Positions 10,403-17,475 of a stretch of DNA of 27,327 nucleotides are shown here, in pieces. Numbering within the stretch: the first letter of the stretch is position 1; every line of letters begins with the position of its first letter. Position numbers and translations under genes: made by a program. The DNA lies in the IMG/VR virus record IMGVR_UViG_3300042484_000673, positions 1 through 27,327 of that record. One strand, written 5' to 3'. The stretch comes from a virus. The notes under the pieces are model-generated. The model did no database searches and was not told the DNA's origin. It worked only from the letters and a program-made list of their open reading frames with translations.

Positions 10403-12516
10403 GATATCATTCCTATGAATCGGTTAAGCACAACACGGTTTGCAACACGACCACCAGCATACTTACTAAATGCGGATACGAGACCACGAGTGGTGGCATT
10501 TTCTTTTACTTCAAAGGTACTATCTTCTTCGGTATTCAATGCTTCAGAACGGAGAATATAATACTCATCAAAACCAGCCGTAGTAACAACTGCAAATTTG
10601 GTTTTACGGAATGAAGCCTTGATAGTTTCGTAATTGGCTGTGCGTGGATAAAAGTCATATATTTTACGACCAAACTCACGACCAGAAATTACATAAAATC
10701 CTAATACATTACAATTGGTACGAGCTTTCAACAACTTCACATATGCACCCGTATGATTAGCACAATTATATATGTTATCAACAATTTCTTGATGTTTGGT
10801 TATTGGATCACGAATAATCAAACCAAAATTATCAAGACCATAATCTTTACCAATTCTGAGATATTTACCATCATCACTCATATCATAAGTTTGACGGAGT
10901 GTATGACCTTCACCATCTGTTAAGAATACAGAATTAACAATTTGTAACTTGTAATGTTTCTGAAATGCTGGAATAATTTCCATAGCGGCAATAACTGCTT
11001 CATTCAATGGTGTACCACCCATAGCCATAAAGGTGGGTGTATATCGTTGATTGTTAGCTATGAATGTCAAAATTTTGGCCGCCTTAGTAAATTCACCAGC
11101 ACTCATTTTACTTGACAATAGATTCATCAGGTAAAAAGGATTACTTGCAATATCACCTTTCTTTGGAGGAATTTGATATTGGAGTGAATTGAAACTTTCA
11201 GGTGAAGCGAAAGCATATACATCATAAGGAATGTTTACTTTCTTGCAAAACATCACCAGACTGATTAATTGTTTTACGGTGTTTGAAATGTGGTCGTGCA
11301 TTGAACCAGACCAATCTAAGAACATAACAAGACCATGAGATTTACCATTTGGTACTACCGAAATCTTTTTAAAGATATCATCATTGAATTGATAAGAGAA
11401 AATCTTCTTCATATCAAGGTCACCAGTTTTGGCAGTAGATGCACGTTTTAACTGGTCGGCATTTTTACGCAATTCGAATTCTTTAACAAGATAGGAAACT
11501 ACCTTGTTTGTATCACGGCGTAATTTATTATATTGACCATTTTCTATTCTGTCAAAATCCATTGCCCAATTAGAATATTCGCCTTCAATTTTTTTGTATA
11601 ATTCTTTATAGGTAAGAATACCCTTCTTCATATCAAACTTGGGAATGTTACCATACATATAGTTCTTTGCATTTTCAGCAAATAACTTTTTCTCATTTTG
11701 TTTGAATGCTTCATCGGTGAAAGCACGAACATTATCCTGTTCTACTTCTTTATGTTCAAAGCGGTCATCATCACCAATAATTTCGGTATCTTCATCTTCG
11801 CCGTCATTATAATCATCAGAAGCTCGTTTTGAACCAGATTCGGTTTCTTCACCTTCCTCGGTTTCATCACCAAAGTCCTCGTCCCATTCATTGGCAAAAT
11901 CATCACCATTATCACCATCTTCATCATCTTCGGAATCTGGTGCATTGGCTTTACGTTCTTCTTCTTTTTGTTTCATAAAAGCAAGAACTTTTTGAGCCAC
12001 AACTAAAACATCATCATAACTTTCGGTGGACTCAATCTCATCAAGCAATTTTCTTTCTTCTACATCAAAACGAATACCAAGCATAGCACCGCCTTTGCTG
12101 TGCATATTCACTCGGTCAACAAAATTCAATTCATTCAAATCAACACCATTGGTGCCAAAGAAATCTTTTTGAGTTAGTTCAACATATGCTTTTGTGAAAG
12201 AAGAACGGAGACCGGGATATTTGTATTTGACTTTCTTTTCAATACGAACATCTTCAATCACATTTGAAATAGATTGTGGAATTTTTAAATCTCTGGCACG
12301 GATAAGGCCAGATTCGGGAGTATATAATGCGTGGCCAACTTCATGGCCAACAAAAAGGTCATAAAGATAACCAGAAATATTCTTATCTAAAACAGGAATT
12401 GTCAAAACACGATTTTTGACATCAAAGCAAGCAGTAGGAACATTGCGCTGTTCCACTACTAAGTTCTCGGTAGCCATCAATTTGGCTAAAAGTGATTTGG
12501 ATTCAAGTAATTGCAT
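10399..12516 (-). CDS. CobT-like protein with HEXXH and VWA/MIDAS domains (705 aa)
   Basis: The ATG has TTAGGAG upstream. Residues 58-62 are HEVGH, followed by NVIEDVRIE (85-93), the pattern of a zinc metallopeptidase-like site. Residues 194-258 are a long acidic, low-complexity linker. The C-terminal half is a von Willebrand A domain with MIDAS elements DWSGSM (401-406), GGTPL (500-504) and TDGEG (533-537). The layout recalls cobaltochelatase CobT and the CobT-like proteins reported in T4-like marine phages, where a CobS-type AAA+ ATPase is the usual partner. No CobS is seen in this window. A role as a VWA adaptor or peptidase in protein remodelling is inferred. Confidence 0.85.
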   Translation of the reverse strand: MQLLESKSLLAKLMATENLVVEQRNVPTACFDVKNRVLTIPVLDKNISGYLYDLFVGHEVGHALYTPESGLIRARDLKIPQSISNVIEDVRIEKKVKYKYPGLRSSFTKAYVELTQKDFFGTNGVDLNELNFVDRVNMHSKGGAMLGIRFDVEERKLLDEIESTESYDDVLVVAQKVLAFMKQKEEERKANAPDSEDDEDGDNGDDFANEWDEDFGDETEEGEETESGSKRASDDYNDGEDEDTEIIGDDDRFEHKEVEQDNVRAFTDEAFKQNEKKLFAENAKNYMYGNIPKFDMKKGILTYKELYKKIEGEYSNWAMDFDRIENGQYNKLRRDTNKVVSYLVKEFELRKNADQLKRASTAKTGDLDMKKIFSYQFNDDIFKKISVVPNGKSHGLVMFLDWSGSMHDHISNTVKQLISLVMFCKKVNIPYDVYAFASPESFNSLQYQIPPKKGDIASNPFYLMNLLSSKMSAGEFTKAAKILTFIANNQRYTPTFMAMGGTPLNEAVIAAMEIIPAFQKHYKLQIVNSVFLTDGEGHTLRQTYDMSDDGKYLRIGKDYGLDNFGLIIRDPITKHQEIVDNIYNCANHTGAYVKLLKARTNCNVLGFYVISGREFGRKIYDFYPRTANYETIKASFRKTKFAVVTTAGFDEYYILRSEALNTEEDSTFEVKENATTRGLVSAFSKYAGGRVANRVVLNRFIGMIS

Positions 12517-12542
12517 ATAAGCTCCTAACGATTAATATAACA

Positions 12543-12570
12543 ATTATACAGGAATCCTATAGTCCGTCAA
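12543..12570 (-). promoter_or_regulatory. Sigma70-like promoter for the CobT-like gene
   Basis: The minus strand reads TTGACG (12570-12565), 16-bp spacer, TATAAT (12548-12543) with CTG before it. A GTTG-N8-CAAC element (12588-12603) lies 17 bp upstream of the -35, behind the stop of the 52-residue gene. Confidence 0.78.
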
Positions 12571-12611
12571 GTATTTTCTTCGGAAGCGTTGTTTTTTAGC
12601 AACACACCTGA

Positions 12612-12770
12612 TTACTGATACAATTCCTTCATCTTTTGGTAGTCGGAAAGGTCTTTTTCGTGTTGAGAAAGTATTGCCCACTTGCGAGTTACGATATCCA
12701 AGCGTTTCCAAGCAGGAATTTCTTCATCATCTGATCGACCAGCTTCAAAAAATAGCATATCATTCGGCAT
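12612..12770 (-). CDS. Hypothetical acidic protein (52 aa)
   Basis: The ATG lies 11 bases inside the end of the preceding gene. The product starts MPNDMLFFEAGRSDDEEIP and continues as helices with two Trp (AWKRLDIVTRKWAIL). It is soluble and contains no Cys. It is the last gene before the CobT-like promoter. No family recognised. Confidence 0.58.
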   Translation of the reverse strand: MPNDMLFFEAGRSDDEEIPAWKRLDIVTRKWAILSQHEKDLSDYQKMKELYQ

Positions 12771-12945
12771 TTTTCAGTTCCTTGTCAAAAAAATTGTGCT
12801 CAATCGCACTTGCCAACTCATCTGCAAGCTTCGGATCAAATTTTACAAGAAAATGTGCTACATCTTGAGCAGGAATGTGCCTCAGATTGAACATAATCTC
12901 ATCTATGCCTTTATATATTTGTGTTTCTTCCCATTGTTGCAACAT
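12760..12945 (-). CDS. Hypothetical helical protein (61 aa)
   Basis: The ATG follows GAGAAAAT. The entire chain appears helical (EETQIYKGIDEIMFNLRHI, then DPKLADELASAIEHNFF), with no membrane span. It is arranged head-to-tail with two similar-sized unknown genes. Function unknown. Confidence 0.66.
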   Translation of the reverse strand: MLQQWEETQIYKGIDEIMFNLRHIPAQDVAHFLVKFDPKLADELASAIEHNFFDKELKNAE

Positions 12946-12951
12946 ATTTTC

Positions 12952-13122
12952 TCACATTTCATAATATTGGTCAATCACAACGATATTTTTGCCTCGTTGT
13001 TTGGCTTTTCCAAGTGCTAACATGGATTGTAACTCAATTTCTTTCTCTTGGCAAGTTAAAGACTGAAAATATTCCTCATAATCTTGCCAATCTTCATCTG
13101 TCCAACCTTTTGGTGTATTCAT
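12952..13122 (-). CDS. Hypothetical protein (56 aa)
   Basis: The ATG sits one base beyond the previous stop codon. The start MNTPKGWTDEDWQDYEEYF is acidic and aromatic, and the end is basic (GKAKQRGKNIVVIDQYYEM), with one Cys. The composition suggests a small soluble helical protein. No family recognised. Confidence 0.58.
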   Translation of the reverse strand: MNTPKGWTDEDWQDYEEYFQSLTCQEKEIELQSMLALGKAKQRGKNIVVIDQYYEM

Positions 13123-13123
13123 A

Positions 13124-13468
13124 TCATCTTCTCATGCTTGAAATTTCTTTGGCTTCTTTATCCGTGAACACAGGAACGGCATTTGACTTGTGCATTGTAG
13201 CCACACCTTTCATTTTTTCACCTGTATATGAATTTTGGGATTTTTTGGTACAAGGTATAAAACCTGTATCAATGGATGCGTATAGGGGAGTTTCCCTGCC
13301 AGCTGGAATTCTAGGAATAGGGATAGATTTGGAAATACTCGTGGTATTGGTATAATTCGTTTTTGGAGATATTGCCAAAATCTGATTTTGCCATTCTTCG
13401 TGGCGTAATCTCACCAATTTTGGAACTTTGCGTCTTTTAGACTTAGGAATGTAACCGTGTATAATCAT
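13124..13468 (-). CDS. Basic hypothetical protein with HKSN...MRR tail (114 aa)
   Basis: The N-terminus is very basic (GYIPKSKRRKVPKLVRLR), and the middle is Ser/Pro/Thr-rich and probably disordered. The C-terminus contains TMHKSNAVPVFTDKEAKE and ends SSMRR, a tail I recall from small proteins of several T4-like phages; its function is not known. It is the first gene behind the tandem promoters at 13496-13585, which suggests early expression. Confidence 0.68.
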   Translation of the reverse strand: MIIHGYIPKSKRRKVPKLVRLRHEEWQNQILAISPKTNYTNTTSISKSIPIPRIPAGRETPLYASIDTGFIPCTKKSQNSYTGEKMKGVATMHKSNAVPVFTDKEAKEISSMRR

Positions 13469-13495
13469 AATGTAATCTCCGACCAGGAAACTACT

Positions 13496-13524
13496 ATGAT
13501 ACTATAGTTTAGAGAAAATGTCAA
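13496..13524 (-). promoter_or_regulatory. Sigma70-like promoter (proximal of two)
   Basis: The minus strand reads TTGACA (13524-13519), 17-bp spacer, TATCAT (13501-13496). It lies about 28 bp upstream of the start codon at 13468. An imperfect GTTG-N8-ACAC repeat (13533-13548) lies just upstream. Confidence 0.7.
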
Positions 13525-13557
13525 GAGTAAGTGTTGTTTTTATGACACACCTACCAG

Positions 13558-13585
13558 ATTATATGGATCCAAAGCTTTATTTCAA
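13558..13585 (-). promoter_or_regulatory. Sigma70-like promoter (distal of two)
   Basis: The minus strand reads TTGAAA (13585-13580), 16-bp spacer, TATAAT (13563-13558). It lies about 60 bp upstream of the proximal promoter in the 189-nt gap that separates the replication genes from the accessory region. A weak GCTTT/AAAGC hairpin overlaps its -35. Confidence 0.6.
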
Positions 13586-13657
13586 AAGCGGACACCGATA
13601 CTTATCCGAAAAAAATCAAATATAAGTGGAAATAATGTTTTTTCTTATAATGTGAAA

Positions 13658-13843
13658 TTAATATTGCATTGGCCAATCTTTTTCATCAAACAAATCAATT
13701 GAATCTTCGTATTCGTGATTTTTTAACTTCTTTACTTCAGCGTGTTCGCCTCTACGCTTTTTACTATGTAAGAAATTCTTCGCATAATCATAATCATCTG
13801 AGTAATCTTTATTTTTGCGAAACTTACCTAAAAACTTTGTCAC
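13658..13843 (-). CDS. Small charged hypothetical protein (61 aa), GTG start
   Basis: The start is GTG at 13843 with AGGAG seven bases upstream (AGGAGATAGTA-GTG). The product begins MTKFLGKFRKNKDYSDDYD and has a basic KKRRGEHAEVKKLK centre and an acidic end. Similar small proteins near the replication genes occur in T4-like phages from memory. It is the last gene of the replication block. Function unknown. Confidence 0.68.
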   Translation of the reverse strand: MTKFLGKFRKNKDYSDDYDYAKNFLHSKKRRGEHAEVKKLKNHEYEDSIDLFDEKDWPMQY

Positions 13844-13852
13844 TACTATCTC

Positions 13853-14224
13853 CTATTTCAAGGTTTCAAATGTTATGCCTCTTATTTTTGTTTCTGGCAT
13901 ATTGTGCATATCCATATCCGACACATAGGTTATGTTGGAATGTGGATAACAAATTTTTACAATTTTGAGAAGCTGGCAGACTGTGCCATCCGAATCATTG
14001 AAAGTGAATACTTCATCAACACATCTTACATTTTGAATAATCTCACGCCGTGTATGATAATTGTGTGTAAATCCACCACGAGCATACACCATCCACCAAT
14101 CTGAATGAACTCCGACCACTAACCAGTCACCTTTCCTCTTACATCTTTGTAGGAAGTGTAATTCATTGGATTCTAAAGGATCAAACTCACCGGTAACTAC
14201 AATGATTCGTTCTTTATCGTGCAT
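13853..14224 (-). CDS. Cytidylyltransferase-fold protein lacking HxGH
   Basis: The chain VVTGEFDPLESNELHFL (residues 9-25) aligns with the GxFDxxHxGH start of nucleotidyltransferases such as glycerol-3-phosphate cytidylyltransferase. The downstream ETKIR (111-115) matches the (S/T)TKIR motif. The two catalytic His positions are instead Glu18 and Glu21 (ESNE). The 123-residue length is that of a single domain. It may be a pseudoenzyme that binds a nucleotide, or use different chemistry. It follows the DUF6433-type gene directly. Confidence 0.75.
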   Translation of the reverse strand: MHDKERIIVVTGEFDPLESNELHFLQRCKRKGDWLVVGVHSDWWMVYARGGFTHNYHTRREIIQNVRCVDEVFTFNDSDGTVCQLLKIVKICYPHSNITYVSDMDMHNMPETKIRGITFETLK

Positions 14225-14647
14225 TTAGGGTAAAAGTTTTGGAAATGCCTCTTTGACAAAATTATATGTCAATCCTTTCACGCCTTGGTCTTTTTGAAAG
14301 ATACCCATCACAACTTCAGCTTCACGAGGTTCTAAAGATTCTAAGAATAGAATCAATAGTTCGTTTTGTTTTCTTGGAGAGAGTTTTTCAGCTTCAGGAT
14401 GTCCTTCCTGAAACAGATAGATTCTACGAATTTCCGTAGATAGTTGAGCAACAGAAATTCCTGGCTTTGTATCAGGAATTTTGTAGTTTTCTGGCATTTC
14501 TTTTATTTTCCATTTATGACCTGGATGAAAAGTAAATTCTAAGACTTCTACCAATGTTTTTGATAGATTCTTTTCAATTACTGCCATTCTTTCTTTTTTA
14601 TTTGTTGCAGCTTCAAATTCGTCAAACACTTCATAGATATTTTTCAT
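14225..14647 (-). CDS. DUF6433-type conserved phage protein (140 aa)
   Basis: The sequence is helical with the elements KTLVEVLEFTFHPGHKW, a central Pro-rich turn, and SPRKQNELLILFLESLEPREAE, then an AFPKLLP end. This pattern I recall as DUF6433 of T4-like cyanophages and pelagiphages. Its function is not established. The start overlaps the stop of the exonuclease gene by one base, suggesting a link with replication or DNA processing, as in relatives. Confidence 0.75.
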   Translation of the reverse strand: MKNIYEVFDEFEAATNKKERMAVIEKNLSKTLVEVLEFTFHPGHKWKIKEMPENYKIPDTKPGISVAQLSTEIRRIYLFQEGHPEAEKLSPRKQNELLILFLESLEPREAEVVMGIFQKDQGVKGLTYNFVKEAFPKLLP

Positions 14648-15495
14648 TAAAATTCCTCAATAACATCCATTAAATTTTTCAGTTTGTTTTCAATAAAATA
14701 ATTTAATAGTTTTTGGCGAGATGCCGGTTTTGTTTCGTCATAGGTATTTATGATTTTTTCTTTTATCTCTTTTGGAATAAAAGTTAGGTCAATCAATGTG
14801 GCATTTCTGGCATAGTTGGCTTTATCAGTTTCATTGTAGTTGGCCACATCCTCTTTCAGATACTTATCCAATATTCCCTTAGTTATTGGTTTCTGTCTAA
14901 GGTCACGGACAAAACAATCAGATGGTGAGAACATATTTGGAATGCCATCGCCTTTATCACCACGAATAATCTTCTCTTTTAATTCTTCAATCGGTTTCTC
15001 AGATTTAACAAACTTCTTCTGTGCTGGATTGTATTGTTTTACATTACTGCCATAATTTTGTAATTGTAAAAAGTCACCATCGCTTGATAGAATCAAAATC
15101 TTCTGGTGTGGTGCATAGATTGGTACGAGTGTGCCAATAATATCATCAGCTTCAGCGCCTTCAACATCAATCACTTTGTATGGAAAGTTTTCACGCAATT
15201 CTGATTTAAATTTGGCTAACATATCAAAAATTAGATGCCAGTCTAAATCAGATTTTTCTCTGGTCTTTTTACGACCAGCTTTATAGAATGGAAAATATTC
15301 TTTACGCCAATATTTACGGTTATCACAACACAATACTACATCACCATAATCTTTTCGGAAGTTGCGGATGTGCATACGGAGAATATTGAGGATCATGTGT
15401 CGTACCAGACTTTCATCTAGTTTAACACCTTTTTGGTTTGAAATCTGAGCCATAAGGCCAGATAGTAATACTTGATTTAAGTCAACGAGAATCAT
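14647..15495 (-). CDS. rnh: RNase H / 5'-3' exonuclease, T4 Rnh type
   Basis: The 282-residue protein has the FEN/PIN-type nuclease motifs in order: MILVDLN (Asp5), CCDN (Asp58), YWRKEYFPFYKAGRK (62-76), VEGAEADD (111-118), SSDGDF (137-142) and RGDKGDGIPN (178-187). These supply the acidic two-metal site. T4 RNase H (305 residues) removes RNA primers and flaps from lagging-strand fragments, and this is the expected role. It has its own promoter at 15523-15551 and lies downstream of the primase and precursor-synthesis genes. Confidence 0.92.
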   Translation of the reverse strand: MILVDLNQVLLSGLMAQISNQKGVKLDESLVRHMILNILRMHIRNFRKDYGDVVLCCDNRKYWRKEYFPFYKAGRKKTREKSDLDWHLIFDMLAKFKSELRENFPYKVIDVEGAEADDIIGTLVPIYAPHQKILILSSDGDFLQLQNYGSNVKQYNPAQKKFVKSEKPIEELKEKIIRGDKGDGIPNMFSPSDCFVRDLRQKPITKGILDKYLKEDVANYNETDKANYARNATLIDLTFIPKEIKEKIINTYDETKPASRQKLLNYFIENKLKNLMDVIEEF

Positions 15496-15522
15496 AACAA
15501 ACTTTCACAGTTTCAAAATTAT

Positions 15523-15551
15523 ATTATATCACTTTTTCTTTACCATGTCAA
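15523..15551 (-). promoter_or_regulatory. Consensus sigma70 promoter inside gene end
   Basis: The minus strand reads TTGACA (15551-15546), 17-bp spacer, TATAAT (15528-15523), perfect at both hexamers. It overlaps the last codons of the gene at 15529 and would start transcription about 20 nt before the rnh start codon. Confidence 0.85.
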
Positions 15552-15876
15552 GCAGTTTCTTTAACAGCTTATGTGATGTGGTAGTCTTTCTGGCAATTAT
15601 ACCATAAAAACCACCTGGTATTAATCCTGAAACATATTCTAATGGGCAAGCAAGGATGGCTTCAAAGTCATCAAACTCATCATATTCTTCTGGATTTTCT
15701 TTACTCTCACGGAACAATACAATATGATATAAATCACCAAGAGAAGTACCACCAACTTTTTCTCCTGGATTTGCATATTCGGAACTCATAATATCAACTC
15801 GGCCTTCTTCATCTCCTGATAGAAATGTAAAAAAGTCAAGATTTCTCTCTTTTAGTGGTTGTAGGTAATCTAGCAT
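15529..15876 (-). CDS. Hypothetical protein (115 aa)
   Basis: The start MLDYLQPLKERNLDFFTFL overlaps the GIY-YIG-like gene by 41 bases. The chain is acidic and mixed alpha/beta (SLGDLYHIVLFRES, DDFEAILACPLEYV) and ends with a basic helix. Its last codons double as the -35 and spacer of the rnh promoter. It sits in the conserved nrdB-rnh interval. No family recognised. Confidence 0.72.
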   Translation of the reverse strand: MLDYLQPLKERNLDFFTFLSGDEEGRVDIMSSEYANPGEKVGGTSLGDLYHIVLFRESKENPEEYDEFDDFEAILACPLEYVSGLIPGGFYGIIARKTTTSHKLLKKLLDMVKKK

Positions 15877-16282
15877 CTTTTTCCTTAATGTGAGCTTTTC
15901 TAACTCTTACCATTATCCATGTGTTATAATATTCATCACTCTCCAATACACCTTTGGTAAATTGTTCTTTTGCTTCCAAGTAAGAACACATTCCTTTAGA
16001 GTGGCATAAGTGAATTATTTCACGGACAAAGTTGTCGTGTCCGTATTGTAACACATCTTGCTTCAAGATGTCACTACTTCCATAGTAAGTTTGCCAATCT
16101 GAACTGGCTTTATACTTTTTCTTCTTACCTTTGACTTGTTTGGTTTTGGCAGAATAAAATAATTTCTTGCCTATGTATTTCTTCCCATTCGTCAGATTAG
16201 TTATCTGATACACGAACCCGTAATTATTACCAATCAAGTCTTCCGTAAAATCTTTACCATCATATTGCCAGTTTAGTCCCAT
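15836..16282 (-). CDS. GIY-YIG-like nuclease-domain protein (148 aa)
   Basis: Residues 20-25 (NYGFVY) and 36-40 (YIGKK) correspond to the two strands of the GIY-YIG fold. A basic insert (KGKKKKYK), a YYGSSD motif and a possible catalytic Glu at YLEAKEQF (101-108) follow. GIY-YIG proteins cut DNA; in phages this family includes homing-type and resident nucleases. It sits at a conserved position downstream of nrdB, so a resident role in DNA metabolism is more likely than a mobile intron, and no intron is visible. Confidence 0.75.
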   Translation of the reverse strand: MGLNWQYDGKDFTEDLIGNNYGFVYQITNLTNGKKYIGKKLFYSAKTKQVKGKKKKYKASSDWQTYYGSSDILKQDVLQYGHDNFVREIIHLCHSKGMCSYLEAKEQFTKGVLESDEYYNTWIMVRVRKAHIKEKDARLPTTTKREKS

Positions 16283-16461
16283 TCCTTAGTGTCCAAATCA
16301 TCTTCGTCATCCTCTATATAGTCCTCGGATAATTCTTCAATGATTTCGCCACAGAATGGGCAATGTTCTGGTAATTCTTGTGAGACCATTTCTTCCATAT
16401 ATGATACTGAATATGTTGATTCACAACTTAGGCATTCACCTGATAATGATTTGTCTGTCAT
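16273..16461 (-). CDS. Zinc-ribbon-like acidic protein (62 aa)
   Basis: The chain has CLSC near residue 10 and CPFC near residue 34, a classic two-knuckle zinc ribbon, followed by a very acidic tail (EDYIEDDEDDLD). A protein with the same layout and the SYMEEMVSQELPEHCPFCG core is, from memory, common next to nrdB in T4-like cyanophages. The role is unknown; glutaredoxin-like action is not supported. It lies nine bases downstream of nrdB. Confidence 0.78.
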   Translation of the reverse strand: MTDKSLSGECLSCESTYSVSYMEEMVSQELPEHCPFCGEIIEELSEDYIEDDEDDLDTKEWD

Positions 16462-16470
16462 TTAAATTCC

Positions 16471-17457
16471 TTAATGAGCCCACACATCACCCCAATTTCC
16501 TGATAAAGCTCCTTTTGCATAATCAGTAGCACGATTTTCAAAGAAATTAGTATGTGTTGGTGCGTTAATCATTTCTTCTACCCATGGTAGAGGATTCTTT
16601 TTCACTTTAAACACACCTTTGAGTCCTAAAGAAATTAGACGGCGGTCTGCAATATAACGAATATACTTCTTAACATCTTCTGAAGATAAACCTTCCATTT
16701 CATTTACACCAAATGCAAGGTCAATAAATTTATCTTCTAGTTGAACCATTCTTTCTGCAATCGTATAAATTCTTCCTTTGAGTTCATCATTCCAAATCTC
16801 ACGATTTTCTTCTATGTATGTTCTAAACAATTTAACCATGGACTCTGCGTGTTGAGTTTCATCAACAATAGACCATGTGATAATCTGACCCATGCCTTTC
16901 ATTTTACCGTGACGAGCAAAGTTCAATAACATAATAAATGAACTGAATAGTTGCATACCTTCGGTAAAGGCTGAGAACACGGCAATATGTGTTGCGGTAT
17001 TCTCTCTAGTGGTATTCTTATTGGAGATTTCCATAACATAGTCATGTTTCTCTCTCATTGCCTCATACTCTAGGAACTCATTGTAAGTGGTTTCGGGTAG
17101 GCCTAGTGTTTCAATCAGGTGTGAGTAGGCTGCAATATGTAACGCCTCTCTGGCAGCGAATCCTGTCAGCATCATACGAACTTCAGGTTGTGGAAAGTAT
17201 GGCAGATAGTTCTTAACATAACCACCAGCCACATCAATATCACCTTGTGTAAAGAAACGGAAGATTTGTGTTAGAAATGTTTTTTCTTCTTTGGATAATT
17301 TCTTCTTCCAATCTTTCACATCTTCGGACATAGGAACTTCGGTGTGTAACCAATGGGATTGCTCATGTTTCAACCAAGCTTCATAAGCCCAAGGATAGTT
17401 GAAAGGTTTGAAATAGTTGCGTTCTTCCGATAGATTTGATTCTACTTTTTTTGTCAT
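16471..17457 (-). CDS. nrdB: Ribonucleotide reductase small subunit (class I, NrdB)
   Basis: The 328-residue subunit shows the diiron ligands Asp73 (or 75), Glu104, His107, Glu166, Glu200 and His203. In EALHIAAY the tyrosine at 111 sits where the radical Tyr122 of the E. coli protein lies. It makes the stable radical used by NrdA to reduce ribonucleotides, supplying dNTPs for phage replication. An AAAGGA site precedes the ATG 18 bases after nrdA, so the two are co-transcribed. Confidence 0.95.
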   Translation of the reverse strand: MTKKVESNLSEERNYFKPFNYPWAYEAWLKHEQSHWLHTEVPMSEDVKDWKKKLSKEEKTFLTQIFRFFTQGDIDVAGGYVKNYLPYFPQPEVRMMLTGFAAREALHIAAYSHLIETLGLPETTYNEFLEYEAMREKHDYVMEISNKNTTRENTATHIAVFSAFTEGMQLFSSFIMLLNFARHGKMKGMGQIITWSIVDETQHAESMVKLFRTYIEENREIWNDELKGRIYTIAERMVQLEDKFIDLAFGVNEMEGLSSEDVKKYIRYIADRRLISLGLKGVFKVKKNPLPWVEEMINAPTHTNFFENRATDYAKGALSGNWGDVWAH

Positions 17458-17475
17458 TATTGTTTTCCTTTAAAA

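Noticed and set aside
11742-11945. Met/Lys-rich frame inside the CobT-like gene
   Set aside because: It is an out-of-frame reading of the acidic linker; the main frame is clearly coding.
15836-16282. Mobile homing endonuclease or intron at the GIY-YIG-like gene
   Set aside because: No neighbouring gene is interrupted and no intron-like structure is seen; the gene appears to be a resident of this interval.
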